Position numbers and translations under genes: made by a program
The notes under the pieces: model-generated
Told to the model about the DNA's origin: nothing
Database searches by the model: none
Seen by the model: the letters and a program-made list of their open reading frames with translations, nothing else
Assembly (NCBI GenBank): GCA_036322835.1
Contig: AP027304.1
Location: 2,852,001-2,916,000, forward strand
Source of the DNA: Tenuifilaceae bacterium CYCD
GTDB lineage: Bacteria > Bacteroidota > Bacteroidia > Bacteroidales > Tenuifilaceae
DNA: 64,000 bases
Direction of reading: 5' to 3'
Shown: one piece after another, positions 21,089-30,253 of the stretch
Numbering within the stretch: position 1 is the stretch's first letter
Layout: the number at the start of each line of letters is the position of its first letter

Positions 21089-23523
21089 TAGTTATTGAGG
21101 TTGATGTTGACAATGATTTCGTGTTGATGCTTATGCTTGTAATTAATTACCAATCGGTCATTTTTTTTGCTGATAGTTGCTGGTTGGCCGTCAATATTTA
21201 TATTGGCAATAGAATTAATTGCAGAGCCCTCTAGCACTATTTCACCCATAAGGTCTCGATTTCCATTTGCGGCTATGCTAATTGATTTTTCAGTTCTTTG
21301 GATGTCCAGAATGTCCGATGTGCAGTGAAGTATCTTGATGCCATCACAGATTTCTTTACAAATAGGCGATAAAACAGCATAACGTGATGGCCAAGTAGTT
21401 TCGTTTTCTAGATATGGAATGTTAATATCTTCCTTTGTTTCAGGATGTGTATAGGTTATATTTCCAAGTTGCTCCTGATTGTAGTAGTTGCCTATGAAAA
21501 GGATAGCGGAGGAATCATCAGTAAAACGTTCGCGCACGGTTATAGTGTTTGTGCTCGATTTTGCCATTTGAAGTTTAGCAGAACTAGTTTGAAGTAACGA
21601 TTTGTAAACATCCAAATGACTTTCGGTATCGAAGCCAACCCACGTTCCAATATGGTAAACTATTCCTTTTCCAACATTTTTTGAGAAACCACAAATTGAC
21701 CCACGAATTGTACGTGCAATAACTTGCGTTTCGTTTAAATCGTTGTTGCTGTATATCATTTGAGGGTTGGCGCATTTTATATCATTCGAGTCGAAAATAT
21801 CGATTAATGGGGAATCGATAGTCTCGGTTCCACTTGGCGCGATAGATAAATAGTTTCTGATAATTGCGCATGGTTGCTGATTCATATCCCTGTCTGGTAA
21901 ATTTGGGTATATTACAGCGTTGCCACCATTCTCAATATAGTCAACAACGGTTTGTTGGTCAGTGGCATTCATCTCGTCGGTACTGAAAAGCCAAACCTGT
22001 TTGTATTTGCTTAATTCATTACCATTGGATTTTGTTAAATCCACCATATCGTAATCGATATTCAAGATTTGAAGTGCTTTTAGAAGACCATCGAAGTATG
22101 CTGGGCGACGTATAGTGGAGTAATTAAATTTTATATCACTATTTCCTTCCTCGGGACGTTCCAACTCTGTGGCGTAGTATGGAGGATAAAAAAGTACGCA
22201 AACCTCAGCCTTTCGTTCCGAGTTAACAATAATATCCTCGCTATTCTTAATTACTTTGTTCATCCTTTGGAGCAGCGTAAATGCGCTGGTCCTTTCGCCA
22301 TCAATGTTTAGAGGAGTAAACCAGTAGAATGTTTTCCCAGAATAACCTTTTTTATTTGGATTTTTGCCTTGCGAGAACATATAGTAATTCCAACCTACCA
22401 GTCCATTTGCAATGCTTGCTTTGTAGAATAGTTCCATTTCGCAGTTGTTGGTTACAACGTGAAACTCGCGTGAGCCACTTTGGAATTCAGCAGCAAATAG
22501 TGGCTTGTTTTTTTGAACAGCTTTAGTAATATCGTTTATAATCCTATCGTCGTGCATATTTTTGTACGACTGATACTCAGGAATGTGATCTACTCCGAAA
22601 AGAATATCGCTTTTTTCTGCAAATAGTTCATCGTACATTGTAATGTTTACAGGGAATTCGTAGCCGCTTCCGTAAATCCAGCCCGGAAGGTTATGATACA
22701 TTGGTACCGTAACCCCTTTACTTCGGGCTAGTTTATAGAGTCCTAGTAAATAATCTGCGTAGTATTTGCGCCAAAAGCAGTGCCAGTCATAATCGCGGCT
22801 TCTGTCACCTTTTGAGGTATATGCTTGTTTTCCATCGGGTGGAAGTTGTATCTCCGTAAACTTTTGATAAGATGTTCCCCATGCGGAGTTTACATTTCCG
22901 ATGTTTATGTATTTTGACTCTATAAACTCTACAAACCTACGGTGTACTTCTTCGTTATAATCGGCCTGATGGGCTAACCACGAAAATACACCGATTTCGT
23001 TGCATAGCTGCATCATTATAATTGGGCCACCAGCTGCAATTTCATTCTGACTAATAATAGGCATTACCTGATTGTACCATTCAGCAACTTTGCCCTGGTA
23101 TGCTTTGAAAAATAGGCTAATACCATCGCTATAAACGGATTGACCCTTGCTGTTGTGCATTCGAATATCGGGTTCGTGTTGGTTTAAGAACCAGTCGGGA
23201 AGTCCAGCACCTCGGTATTCGGCCAGAATGAAAGGACCTGGTTTAACTATGCACATCAAACCATACTCCTTGCACTTATTAATCCAGCCAATTAGGTTGC
23301 GTTCGGGCAATGTTTTCCCAGTAAAGTCAAATAAGCCTTCTTTTGGCTCATGCCAAGCCCATGGAACATAGGAGCTAACGCAGGTTAATCCAGCATCTTT
23401 TGCTGCTTTCAGATGTTTATCCCAAAGATTATGGTTTATTCTGAAGTAGTGAATTTCTCCAGAATTCAAAAAAACTTTTTTATCGTTTAGATAAAAGTTA
23501 CTATTCTTAACTGTAAATGTCAT
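21088..23523 (-). CDS. GH35-type glycoside hydrolase or transglucosylase
   Basis: I choose the ATG at 23523, preceded by aaacggagaaaaa, over an upstream GTG at 23553; this gives 811 residues without signal peptide, hence cytoplasmic. The TIM barrel has GH35-type signatures: SGEIHYFR near 21-28, acid/base Glu176 in LCNEIG and nucleophile Glu347 in FAAEFQSG, then C-terminal beta domains and a glutamine-amidotransferase-like region (about 490-560). GH35 are usually beta-galactosidases, but in beta-1,2-glucan clusters a GH35 member from Ignavibacterium album is known as a beta-1,2-glucosyltransferase (from memory). Being between an oligosaccharide importer and a GH94 phosphorylase supports that activity here (inference). 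Confidence 0.8.
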   Translation of the reverse strand: MTFTVKNSNFYLNDKKVFLNSGEIHYFRINHNLWDKHLKAAKDAGLTCVSSYVPWAWHEPKEGLFDFTGKTLPERNLIGWINKCKEYGLMCIVKPGPFILAEYRGAGLPDWFLNQHEPDIRMHNSKGQSVYSDGISLFFKAYQGKVAEWYNQVMPIISQNEIAAGGPIIMMQLCNEIGVFSWLAHQADYNEEVHRRFVEFIESKYINIGNVNSAWGTSYQKFTEIQLPPDGKQAYTSKGDRSRDYDWHCFWRKYYADYLLGLYKLARSKGVTVPMYHNLPGWIYGSGYEFPVNITMYDELFAEKSDILFGVDHIPEYQSYKNMHDDRIINDITKAVQKNKPLFAAEFQSGSREFHVVTNNCEMELFYKASIANGLVGWNYYMFSQGKNPNKKGYSGKTFYWFTPLNIDGERTSAFTLLQRMNKVIKNSEDIIVNSERKAEVCVLFYPPYYATELERPEEGNSDIKFNYSTIRRPAYFDGLLKALQILNIDYDMVDLTKSNGNELSKYKQVWLFSTDEMNATDQQTVVDYIENGGNAVIYPNLPDRDMNQQPCAIIRNYLSIAPSGTETIDSPLIDIFDSNDIKCANPQMIYSNNDLNETQVIARTIRGSICGFSKNVGKGIVYHIGTWVGFDTESHLDVYKSLLQTSSAKLQMAKSSTNTITVRERFTDDSSAILFIGNYYNQEQLGNITYTHPETKEDINIPYLENETTWPSRYAVLSPICKEICDGIKILHCTSDILDIQRTEKSISIAANGNRDLMGEIVLEGSAINSIANINIDGQPATISKKNDRLVINYKHKHQHEIIVNINLNN

Positions 23524-23561
23524 TTTTTCTCCGTTTAAATAAATTCCATACACTAAAATGA

Positions 23562-25589
23562 TTATGCGGTAATTTGTTCGCTATTGCGATCTTTCAACAG
23601 TTGCTTTATCTCAATTGATCTTTTTTCTGTTAGTGAATACCTGTAAATGAAAATTAATGAAATAATACTAAGTAGAATGGGAAGTCCAATTTCAATAATT
23701 CGCATTAATAGTAGGGTATAAGGTGGCTGTTCCGTAAGTTTAGGTAGTTGAGTTTTTACTGAATCAGTCTTTAAGTTGAGTTCTTCTAGCGAAGAAGAGT
23801 TCATGCTTAAAATAATGTTGTTGATGTTACTCATTTCTTGGGAAATTGATTCGTAATGTACTTTGTTCTGTTTGGCCTCCTTTAGCCTTGATTCAAAGTG
23901 GTTTAAAAGATCCAAGGAGTACATTTTTGCTTTTTCAATTTTTATCACTAAAGCAGTTTCAGAAAGTTTGGTCATTAAAGAATCGGTTAGTTCTGCGTTT
24001 GATTTTTTCCCCTGTAATAGTTCTATTCCTGAGTTTAGTTCAATAATTACATTGTTTACTACATTTGAGATAGTTCTTATTTGCTCGTCAGGTACAAGTA
24101 AACTTCTCTCGCTTTCTTTTTTTTCTATCTCTTTATTTAAGAATTTACGATAATCATTCGCTTCTTTAAGCGACTCATTCATTTGCTTTTTAATATCAGG
24201 CAGCAAAGCGTAATCCTTACCCTTGGAGTTGTTTTGTTTGTTCCAAAATTGACTTTGATTCTGTAATTCGTTTATGCTACCTTGAACGTGATCAACCTTA
24301 ATAACCTGAGTCTCATTAAACATCGTTAGAACTATAAGAGCGCCGGAAACAAAGCTGGCAAATGCAGTTCCGAGCTTTATGAACCACCAAAAGATAGAGT
24401 AAAAACTGCCCTCGGAGCGATACCCAACTTTAAGTTCATTCTCGTCACATATATCGCCAACCATCGATGAGCCAAGTGTAAAGAAGAAAAGCATGCCAGC
24501 CGATAAAAGAACGGTGGGGATTATAATTAGATATGGATGATTAGGGTTATAGCATAGTATTTTCGAAAACTGCGCCAAGGCCATCAGTACAATAGCTATA
24601 ATTAGAGTGTTTCTTTTGCCAAGTTTAGGGCTAATCCAGTTTAACGGAAAAACTGCTAAAACTCCGGTTATTGCCCAAATAGTTCCGTTAATTCCAAGCA
24701 ATGTTGCTCCTGCTGCTTTATCGCCTCCAAATACATAGAAAATAGGTATGTAGGAGCCCAGTAGTTGTACGAAATTGAAGCCCATTGCAAGAGTAAAAAT
24801 TGAAAGGGTTAGATAAATGAAGTTCCTGTTTGTACCAACCAACTTCATATCCTTCCAAAAATTGGTTTTTTCGTGCTTAGATGCTTTGGCAAAGCCTGGC
24901 TCTCTTAATCTAAAAAACCACCATAGAGAGAGCGGAACTAAGATTGCCGCAATCATTATTGAAACGTAACGCATGCCATCGGCTTCGTTTCCTCCCATGC
25001 CCTTAAATACCTCCATGTTTGCCAATTTAAAGAGCCAAGGTGTACTCATTGCGAAAATGTTGCCAAAGAAACTTTTTGCGCTGAAAAGTCGTGTACGGGC
25101 ATGGTAATCGGTAGTTAATTCGATACCGAGAGCGCCATGTGATATTTCAAAGATGTTTACTGCAGTGAAAAACAGCAGTAGTGCAACTAGAATATATACA
25201 AGTTGAAAGGCTTGAAACCCCGATTCGCTTGGAAACCATGCTTGAACCATTTCGCCTTTTGGGATCCACCACATTATAACAAAAAAGAACGCGGTCAGCA
25301 ATCCTCCGAGTAAAAGGTATGGCCGCCGGCGTCCCCAGCGTGTTCTTGTGTTATCTGAAATATGACCAATTATAGGATCCGAAAATGCATCCCATAGTCG
25401 AGGTATAATAAGAATAAGACCTAGCCAAAATGCACTTAAGCCAAGGCTTATATTACCCATTAAACCCACCAGTATACCAGCAATATTAAAAAGAGCAATA
25501 GGGATAATTCCTCCAGTTCCATATGCTGCAAGTACTGATAATGGTAATCGTTCTTTATTCGCTGTTTTTTCCTGATTTATGTTATCCAT
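23562..25589 (-). CDS. GPH-type MFS sugar transporter with long coiled-coil insertion
   Basis: A 675-residue inner-membrane transporter of the glycoside-pentoside-hexuronide type: RLWDAFSDPIIGHISDNTRTRWGRRRPYLLLGG spans about 64-96 (core DPIIGHISD and GRRRP). Eleven hydrophobic segments end near residue 423, then about 200 hydrophilic residues (424-622), rich in Glu, Lys, Ser and Asn and helical, precede the final membrane segment (629-649). Typical GPH carriers are about 450-500 residues with no such insert. Two TM halves around it place the insert on one face, most simply the periplasmic side. It lies between secreted and cytoplasmic enzymes of the PUL and most likely imports beta-1,2-gluco-oligosaccharides. 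Confidence 0.85.
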   Translation of the reverse strand: MDNINQEKTANKERLPLSVLAAYGTGGIIPIALFNIAGILVGLMGNISLGLSAFWLGLILIIPRLWDAFSDPIIGHISDNTRTRWGRRRPYLLLGGLLTAFFFVIMWWIPKGEMVQAWFPSESGFQAFQLVYILVALLLFFTAVNIFEISHGALGIELTTDYHARTRLFSAKSFFGNIFAMSTPWLFKLANMEVFKGMGGNEADGMRYVSIMIAAILVPLSLWWFFRLREPGFAKASKHEKTNFWKDMKLVGTNRNFIYLTLSIFTLAMGFNFVQLLGSYIPIFYVFGGDKAAGATLLGINGTIWAITGVLAVFPLNWISPKLGKRNTLIIAIVLMALAQFSKILCYNPNHPYLIIIPTVLLSAGMLFFFTLGSSMVGDICDENELKVGYRSEGSFYSIFWWFIKLGTAFASFVSGALIVLTMFNETQVIKVDHVQGSINELQNQSQFWNKQNNSKGKDYALLPDIKKQMNESLKEANDYRKFLNKEIEKKESERSLLVPDEQIRTISNVVNNVIIELNSGIELLQGKKSNAELTDSLMTKLSETALVIKIEKAKMYSLDLLNHFESRLKEAKQNKVHYESISQEMSNINNIILSMNSSSLEELNLKTDSVKTQLPKLTEQPPYTLLLMRIIEIGLPILLSIISLIFIYRYSLTEKRSIEIKQLLKDRNSEQITA

Positions 25590-25599
25590 TTTTCGATTA

Positions 25600-28500
25600 T
25601 TAGTAAGTTATTACCACCTTTGCTGGAACTGATTTTACTGTGATTTCCTTATTTGTGAAAAGTTCGGAGTTTTCTCCGTTTATTTTAACCATTGATGGTA
25701 GTTTATTCCCGTTAAAGTTTTTAATCTTTATTCCGTTTTCAGGCAGTTGCAAATTTCCGTAAATGGAAAACGTATAGCTATTGTCGTTTTTTTGAATTGA
25801 ATACGAGATTTCGCCATAGTAAGTGGGTAGATTTTCTACGGACATTCCATTTTCTGAATTAATCCAATCTGGGTAAAGTGCAGCACCAAGAACAAGGGAT
25901 TTATCTTCTTCATCCTCGTATACAAACATTGTTCTAATAGCATTAATAAAATCGCTACCAACCCATGTGTGAGGCATATCTCCAATGAATTTTGGTGTAC
26001 GGTAATTGTTCCAAACAACCTCAGCCCAATGATACCAACCCTGTGGGCGTTGATTATTTAGAAAATAGTCGATTAATTCATGTGCTTTTTCAGGTTCATT
26101 GAGCATAATAAACGACCCAATAATTCTATTTTCGTAAGGCGTGTAATTTTCCCACTCCAACTTCCCATCTCTTCTGTTTCTGAAAAATTCGTAGTATTTA
26201 TCGAAGGTGTTGTAGATTTCAGGTTTTGGCAAATTTGCAAACTCGTTACAAGGAGTAAGCGATATGGTTGTGGAAGTTGCATCAAAATCGCCCAGTTCGG
26301 CACATCCTGGAATATAGTTGATGTTGTGGTTTTTCATTGCCAAACGTATGGAGTTGTAAAGGTTTTGGCTAAAGGTTTCGCGTAGGTTGTTAATGCGTTC
26401 GAATTCCTTATTTTCTCCTAAAATTCGCTGAATTTCTGCTGCATCTTTAAGTCCTTTTACTGTGAAAAAGTTATCCCAGTAGGAGTGCATTGGTTTTGCA
26501 GAATAACCCTCGTGACTAATAGATTCGGGTACCAAACCATACAATGATCGTATGCTATCGTTGCCATTCTTGTAGTAGTCGGTGGACCGTTGGGCAATTA
26601 GCGATTCTATATAGTCAACAACCTTTAGTATTTGCCTATTTTTATCTCGTAAAAATGCAGTATCCTTTGTGAAGTTGAAGTATTCTCTAATGAGATAGAT
26701 GTATTCGCCGTGACTATCGTTTTCTGGCACAGGGTCTGGCCCTCTGAAATCGACTACGCAAGGAACCTTGCCATCCTCAAAAAGGTAAAGGCTATACCAA
26801 TCAATAAACTCCTTTACCTCTTTTACTATTCCCGATTTTATAAGTGCAGACGATGTTAATGCTCCATCGCGAATCCAACTTCTATCGTAGGAGCGTGAAC
26901 CGGGCTGAATGCCAGTCTTGTCGCGGTTAATTAAAATGTACGCGAGGTTTGCACGGTATGCTTTTATGATTCTGTTTGCTGATTCAGGAAGGTTGAATTT
27001 AACGTAGTTGATCTCATTTTTCCAGAAGTTTGCCGAGGTGCTAAATCCTGTTGCAATTTCTTCAGTTTCTTTGGCGCTTAATGTGTTTGAATGGCTATAA
27101 AATGGGATAGCTAGCAATATCTGCGTTTTGCTATTAGGATTGAGGTGCAGATTGTATTGAACTATTCCATTGGCAAGTCCAACAGGATCGAATGCTTGCT
27201 TGCTGTGGGTAAGACTGTTATTTCTTATAAAATCAACTAAGTTTCCTTCATCTAGCGTAGTTGCGGTGAATGAATCATAATTTTGTTGAGAATATATAAT
27301 CTTGTTGTCTACCTCTATGGTATTTTGATCTATTTTCTTAATCTTGGTTATTTTGCCAACACCGCCCATCGTATTCAAAAATTGGTAGTACGGATTTACC
27401 TGATATGGTCGAATTAGTAGATAGAGTTTGATATCCTTTGGTGTTGCCGATTGGTTTTCGAAAGTGTAGCGTACTAACAGTTTAGAGTTGATGTTTGCTT
27501 CGCCGGTGGCAGTTATATCTGTTGTGAATTTTACATTGTTACATTGCCAGCTAACGTTAGGTATTACCGATGCTTGATTTAGATTGTCTATACCTTCGAG
27601 CGACTGGGTTGCATTAACATTACTCCAGTTAAAAAGCGTATCGTTTAATTTAATCATGGGCTCAATGGAAAAAGCAGCCTTTTCTACTTCAACCATTCCA
27701 TCTTCGTTAATGAGCGCTTCTTTTGCATCTTTGTTTAACCCAGTGATTGTCCAAAACGATGCTTGCTTCGAAAAGTACCGGGGATAGTCACCTTTTCCCG
27801 ATTTATCTGCGATGTAAGAAATAAAGTCGTTTTTGGTAAGGGAACTATTAATGTCTAAGAATTTTATTTCGGAAATTCCAGATCTGTTATTTAGTTGAAT
27901 TTTTACAAATCGGCATTCTGCTTCGGGAAGACGAATATAACTTTTATCTGACTTATTGTTTGTTACAGAGTATGCTTTTTCCCAGTTTTTGCCATTTTCG
28001 GAAAGGGAAATTTCGAAGGATGTAGGTATGAACTCTTTTCTCCAATGTATTTCCAAACCGCCAAACTCACGTTGGGTTTTAAAATCGACGATGATATTGT
28101 TCTCCTTGGAGTTTTTCCCTAGCCAATATGTGTCATCGATGTTATCCAAGATAAGTTCAGGTGTATGATTTCCGCTGCATGATGATGCATTTATGCTGGG
28201 AGTAGGGTAGATGTTGGTTTCTGGAGGTAACGGTCTAAATTCAAGACTGTCGAGCCAAATCGTGCCTTTGCCTCCAAAAAATGAAGAAACAGTAAACTCA
28301 ATTCTACTTATATGGTTTAAATTGTGGTTTGAGGTTGGTCCCCATGCAAACGAAATATGCCTTTTTTTGATGCGTATTTTTTTCCAATCGTTAGGGAAGG
28401 TGTAATTCCTGTTGTTTTCCCACCATACGTTATTTCCTGTGCTATCGATGAATTTTATTTCGAAATTGTTTTCAGGTGATTGTCCTTTTATGTAGAATGT

Positions 28501-28761
28501 AAATTCGTAGTTATCGGGCAAATCAATCGAAATGAATTTCTGAATACCTCCGTAACCAGTACCTTTGGTAAAATCGTAATCGAACCGAAGCGATTTGCTT
28601 TTTATGCCTTTATCTACAGAGAGGTTAACGTTAACACCATCGGATTTAATGAAGTTCCACTTGTCTTTGCTTTCAAAATTATCGAGTAATTGAGTTTGTG
28701 CTTTACCTATAAAGGAGATTAGCAACGCACTCAACAGTAATAGCAATGACTTGTTTGCCAT
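25600..28761 (-). CDS. Large secreted protein: CBM11-like, F5/8 type C and six-hairpin glycosidase domains
   Basis: The start at 28761 (MANKSLLLLLSALL, cleavage near GKAQ) gives a 1,053-residue exported protein; an upstream in-frame start at 28818 would hide the signal peptide. Residues about 22-180 form a beta-sandwich like CBM11 (LLDNFESKDKWNF), 185-310 a discoidin/F5-8 type C domain (DNIDDTYWLG, RFVKIQLN), 330-600 a supersandwich-like domain, and 610-960 an (alpha/alpha)6 barrel with acidic motifs RSYDRSWIRDG, VPENDSHGE and PESISHEGYS; a C-terminal beta domain follows. The barrel resembles GH15/GH94-clan proteins, but I cannot assign a known GH family. In this PUL it probably trims or debranches beta-1,2-glucan outside the inner membrane (inference). 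Confidence 0.75.
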   Translation of the reverse strand: MANKSLLLLLSALLISFIGKAQTQLLDNFESKDKWNFIKSDGVNVNLSVDKGIKSKSLRFDYDFTKGTGYGGIQKFISIDLPDNYEFTFYIKGQSPENNFEIKFIDSTGNNVWWENNRNYTFPNDWKKIRIKKRHISFAWGPTSNHNLNHISRIEFTVSSFFGGKGTIWLDSLEFRPLPPETNIYPTPSINASSCSGNHTPELILDNIDDTYWLGKNSKENNIIVDFKTQREFGGLEIHWRKEFIPTSFEISLSENGKNWEKAYSVTNNKSDKSYIRLPEAECRFVKIQLNNRSGISEIKFLDINSSLTKNDFISYIADKSGKGDYPRYFSKQASFWTITGLNKDAKEALINEDGMVEVEKAAFSIEPMIKLNDTLFNWSNVNATQSLEGIDNLNQASVIPNVSWQCNNVKFTTDITATGEANINSKLLVRYTFENQSATPKDIKLYLLIRPYQVNPYYQFLNTMGGVGKITKIKKIDQNTIEVDNKIIYSQQNYDSFTATTLDEGNLVDFIRNNSLTHSKQAFDPVGLANGIVQYNLHLNPNSKTQILLAIPFYSHSNTLSAKETEEIATGFSTSANFWKNEINYVKFNLPESANRIIKAYRANLAYILINRDKTGIQPGSRSYDRSWIRDGALTSSALIKSGIVKEVKEFIDWYSLYLFEDGKVPCVVDFRGPDPVPENDSHGEYIYLIREYFNFTKDTAFLRDKNRQILKVVDYIESLIAQRSTDYYKNGNDSIRSLYGLVPESISHEGYSAKPMHSYWDNFFTVKGLKDAAEIQRILGENKEFERINNLRETFSQNLYNSIRLAMKNHNINYIPGCAELGDFDATSTTISLTPCNEFANLPKPEIYNTFDKYYEFFRNRRDGKLEWENYTPYENRIIGSFIMLNEPEKAHELIDYFLNNQRPQGWYHWAEVVWNNYRTPKFIGDMPHTWVGSDFINAIRTMFVYEDEEDKSLVLGAALYPDWINSENGMSVENLPTYYGEISYSIQKNDNSYTFSIYGNLQLPENGIKIKNFNGNKLPSMVKINGENSELFTNKEITVKSVPAKVVITY

Positions 28762-28852
28762 TTTTACTTTGTGAAGATATGTTGTAATCGAAAAATATTG
28801 GTGTGAAAAAGAAATCATAGATTCTAATTATTATTAAGGTTGAAACTTTTTG

Positions 28853-30253
28853 TTATTCGGCAGAGTCGAGCCAGCCTCCTTTAAATCCTGCTTTTTTAAG
28901 CCCAGTTACAATATATTTGTTCTTTTTCATCAAGTCCCAGATTAGTTCGGTTTGGTAATTTTCCAGTTGAATCAAAATTGGGCCTTGGTCAATGCCTAAG
29001 TAATCCTGATCGAACCAACCATTAGGCGTTTTGGGTGATATATAAGTTGGATTGAAAGCATCCTTAAAACCATACTCGCCGTAAACATTTTCGCCATAAG
29101 TATTTTTCATCGCACTAAGTGCACTAATGCATTCTGCAGGTGCAAAAGGAATAGAACCACCAGCTGCGGTTGGTGCTATAGTTCCATCATCCTCAATATA
29201 TCTAACAGATGCACCTCTTGCTCGGTACGAGAAGAACTGTACTTTTTTATTGTTTATAGTTATTGCGGTATCGGCAGGGCCATCGCATGCGGTAAGTCCC
29301 CAAATTGAATCGGAGTAGGCGTTGAAATTTTGTGGGTTTTCTATGCAGTAGTTTCTGTTGGCTAAAACAGCTCTGCGGGAATTTTCGAAGTAGTCGATTC
29401 CTTTTGTTTTCATGAAATCATCTTGAATTCCTCTAAAATCGATATACATGTGTGAGTACTGATGTCCAAATAGCGGTTCAAAATTTATATATTTATAACC
29501 ATAGAAATTTTTCCAGATATACGTACTACACCATGCATCCCAAGTATTGTCGGGTATAGGATGTGTTGGTGATGCTAGTCCTAGTATATATAGCATTATA
29601 GCTTCGGAGTAGCCACTGTACTTTGCGTTAATGAAACCGCTTTCGGGATGCCATCCCATGGTCATTACCTCGTTGCCATTCATTGCCCAATCCCATTCTA
29701 CTCTTTTGTAGAGAAAGTCTGCTATTTCTCTTATTTCTTGCTCCTGTTCATTATCTGCATCAAAAAAGGTTTGACATGCCAATATGCCAGCAATCAGCCA
29801 ACCTGTATCGATTGTCGATAATTCAACGTTCTGGTATCGTATACCTTGATTGTATGTGAGAAAATGATAGTAAAATCCTTTATAGCCTGTTATTCCTGAA
29901 ATTTCAGATCCTTGCTTCGAATTTTTAAGCCACTTCAATGTTTCGAGAACCCTTTTAGTGCCCTCTTCTCGTGTAATATAGTTGTTGTTAATGCCCACTA
30001 TGTAGGTAGTTAGCCCAAATCCCGTAGCAGCAACGCTTGTAAAGTTTTCGGCTGGATATCTGTCGGGAGTTTGCCACGTGATTGTGTCCGCTAAATTCCA
30101 AAAGAATTTAAAGGTTCTATACTTTAAATTCTTTTGGAATTCTTTATCAATATTTGAGGTTTCCTTTGTTGTTCTGTCATTCCCATTATTACAACCCATA
30201 AAAAGGAATACCCCAATTACTAAAATTGAAATGATTTTTGTTGTTGATCTCAT
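28853..30253 (-). CDS. GH144-type endo-beta-1,2-glucanase candidate, lipoprotein (second copy)
   Basis: A 466-residue predicted lipoprotein (lipobox FLFMGC, Cys21) with the glycoamylase-like (COG5368/Pfam PF10091-type) domain that defines GH144: FKFFWNLADTITWQTPDRYPAENFTSVAATGFGLT begins the barrel near residue 49 (key TGFGLTTY), then EWDWAMNG, the FGHQYSHMYIDFRG and GLTACDGP blocks, PTAAGGSIPFAPAEC and FDQDYLGIDQGPILIQLENYQT at the end (key DQGPILIQLENY). GH144 founders hydrolyse beta-1,2-glucan to sophorose and short oligomers. Its ATG overlaps the GH3 stop by four bases. Lys/Asn-rich, not Asp-rich, after Cys21 suggests a periplasmic face (inference). Confidence 0.85.
   Translation of the reverse strand: MRSTTKIISILVIGVFLFMGCNNGNDRTTKETSNIDKEFQKNLKYRTFKFFWNLADTITWQTPDRYPAENFTSVAATGFGLTTYIVGINNNYITREEGTKRVLETLKWLKNSKQGSEISGITGYKGFYYHFLTYNQGIRYQNVELSTIDTGWLIAGILACQTFFDADNEQEQEIREIADFLYKRVEWDWAMNGNEVMTMGWHPESGFINAKYSGYSEAIMLYILGLASPTHPIPDNTWDAWCSTYIWKNFYGYKYINFEPLFGHQYSHMYIDFRGIQDDFMKTKGIDYFENSRRAVLANRNYCIENPQNFNAYSDSIWGLTACDGPADTAITINNKKVQFFSYRARGASVRYIEDDGTIAPTAAGGSIPFAPAECISALSAMKNTYGENVYGEYGFKDAFNPTYISPKTPNGWFDQDYLGIDQGPILIQLENYQTELIWDLMKKNKYIVTGLKKAGFKGGWLDSAE

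Noticed and set aside
21088-23523. Plain beta-galactosidase in a galactoside locus
   Set aside because: No galactose genes are near; the neighbours point to beta-1,2-glucan.
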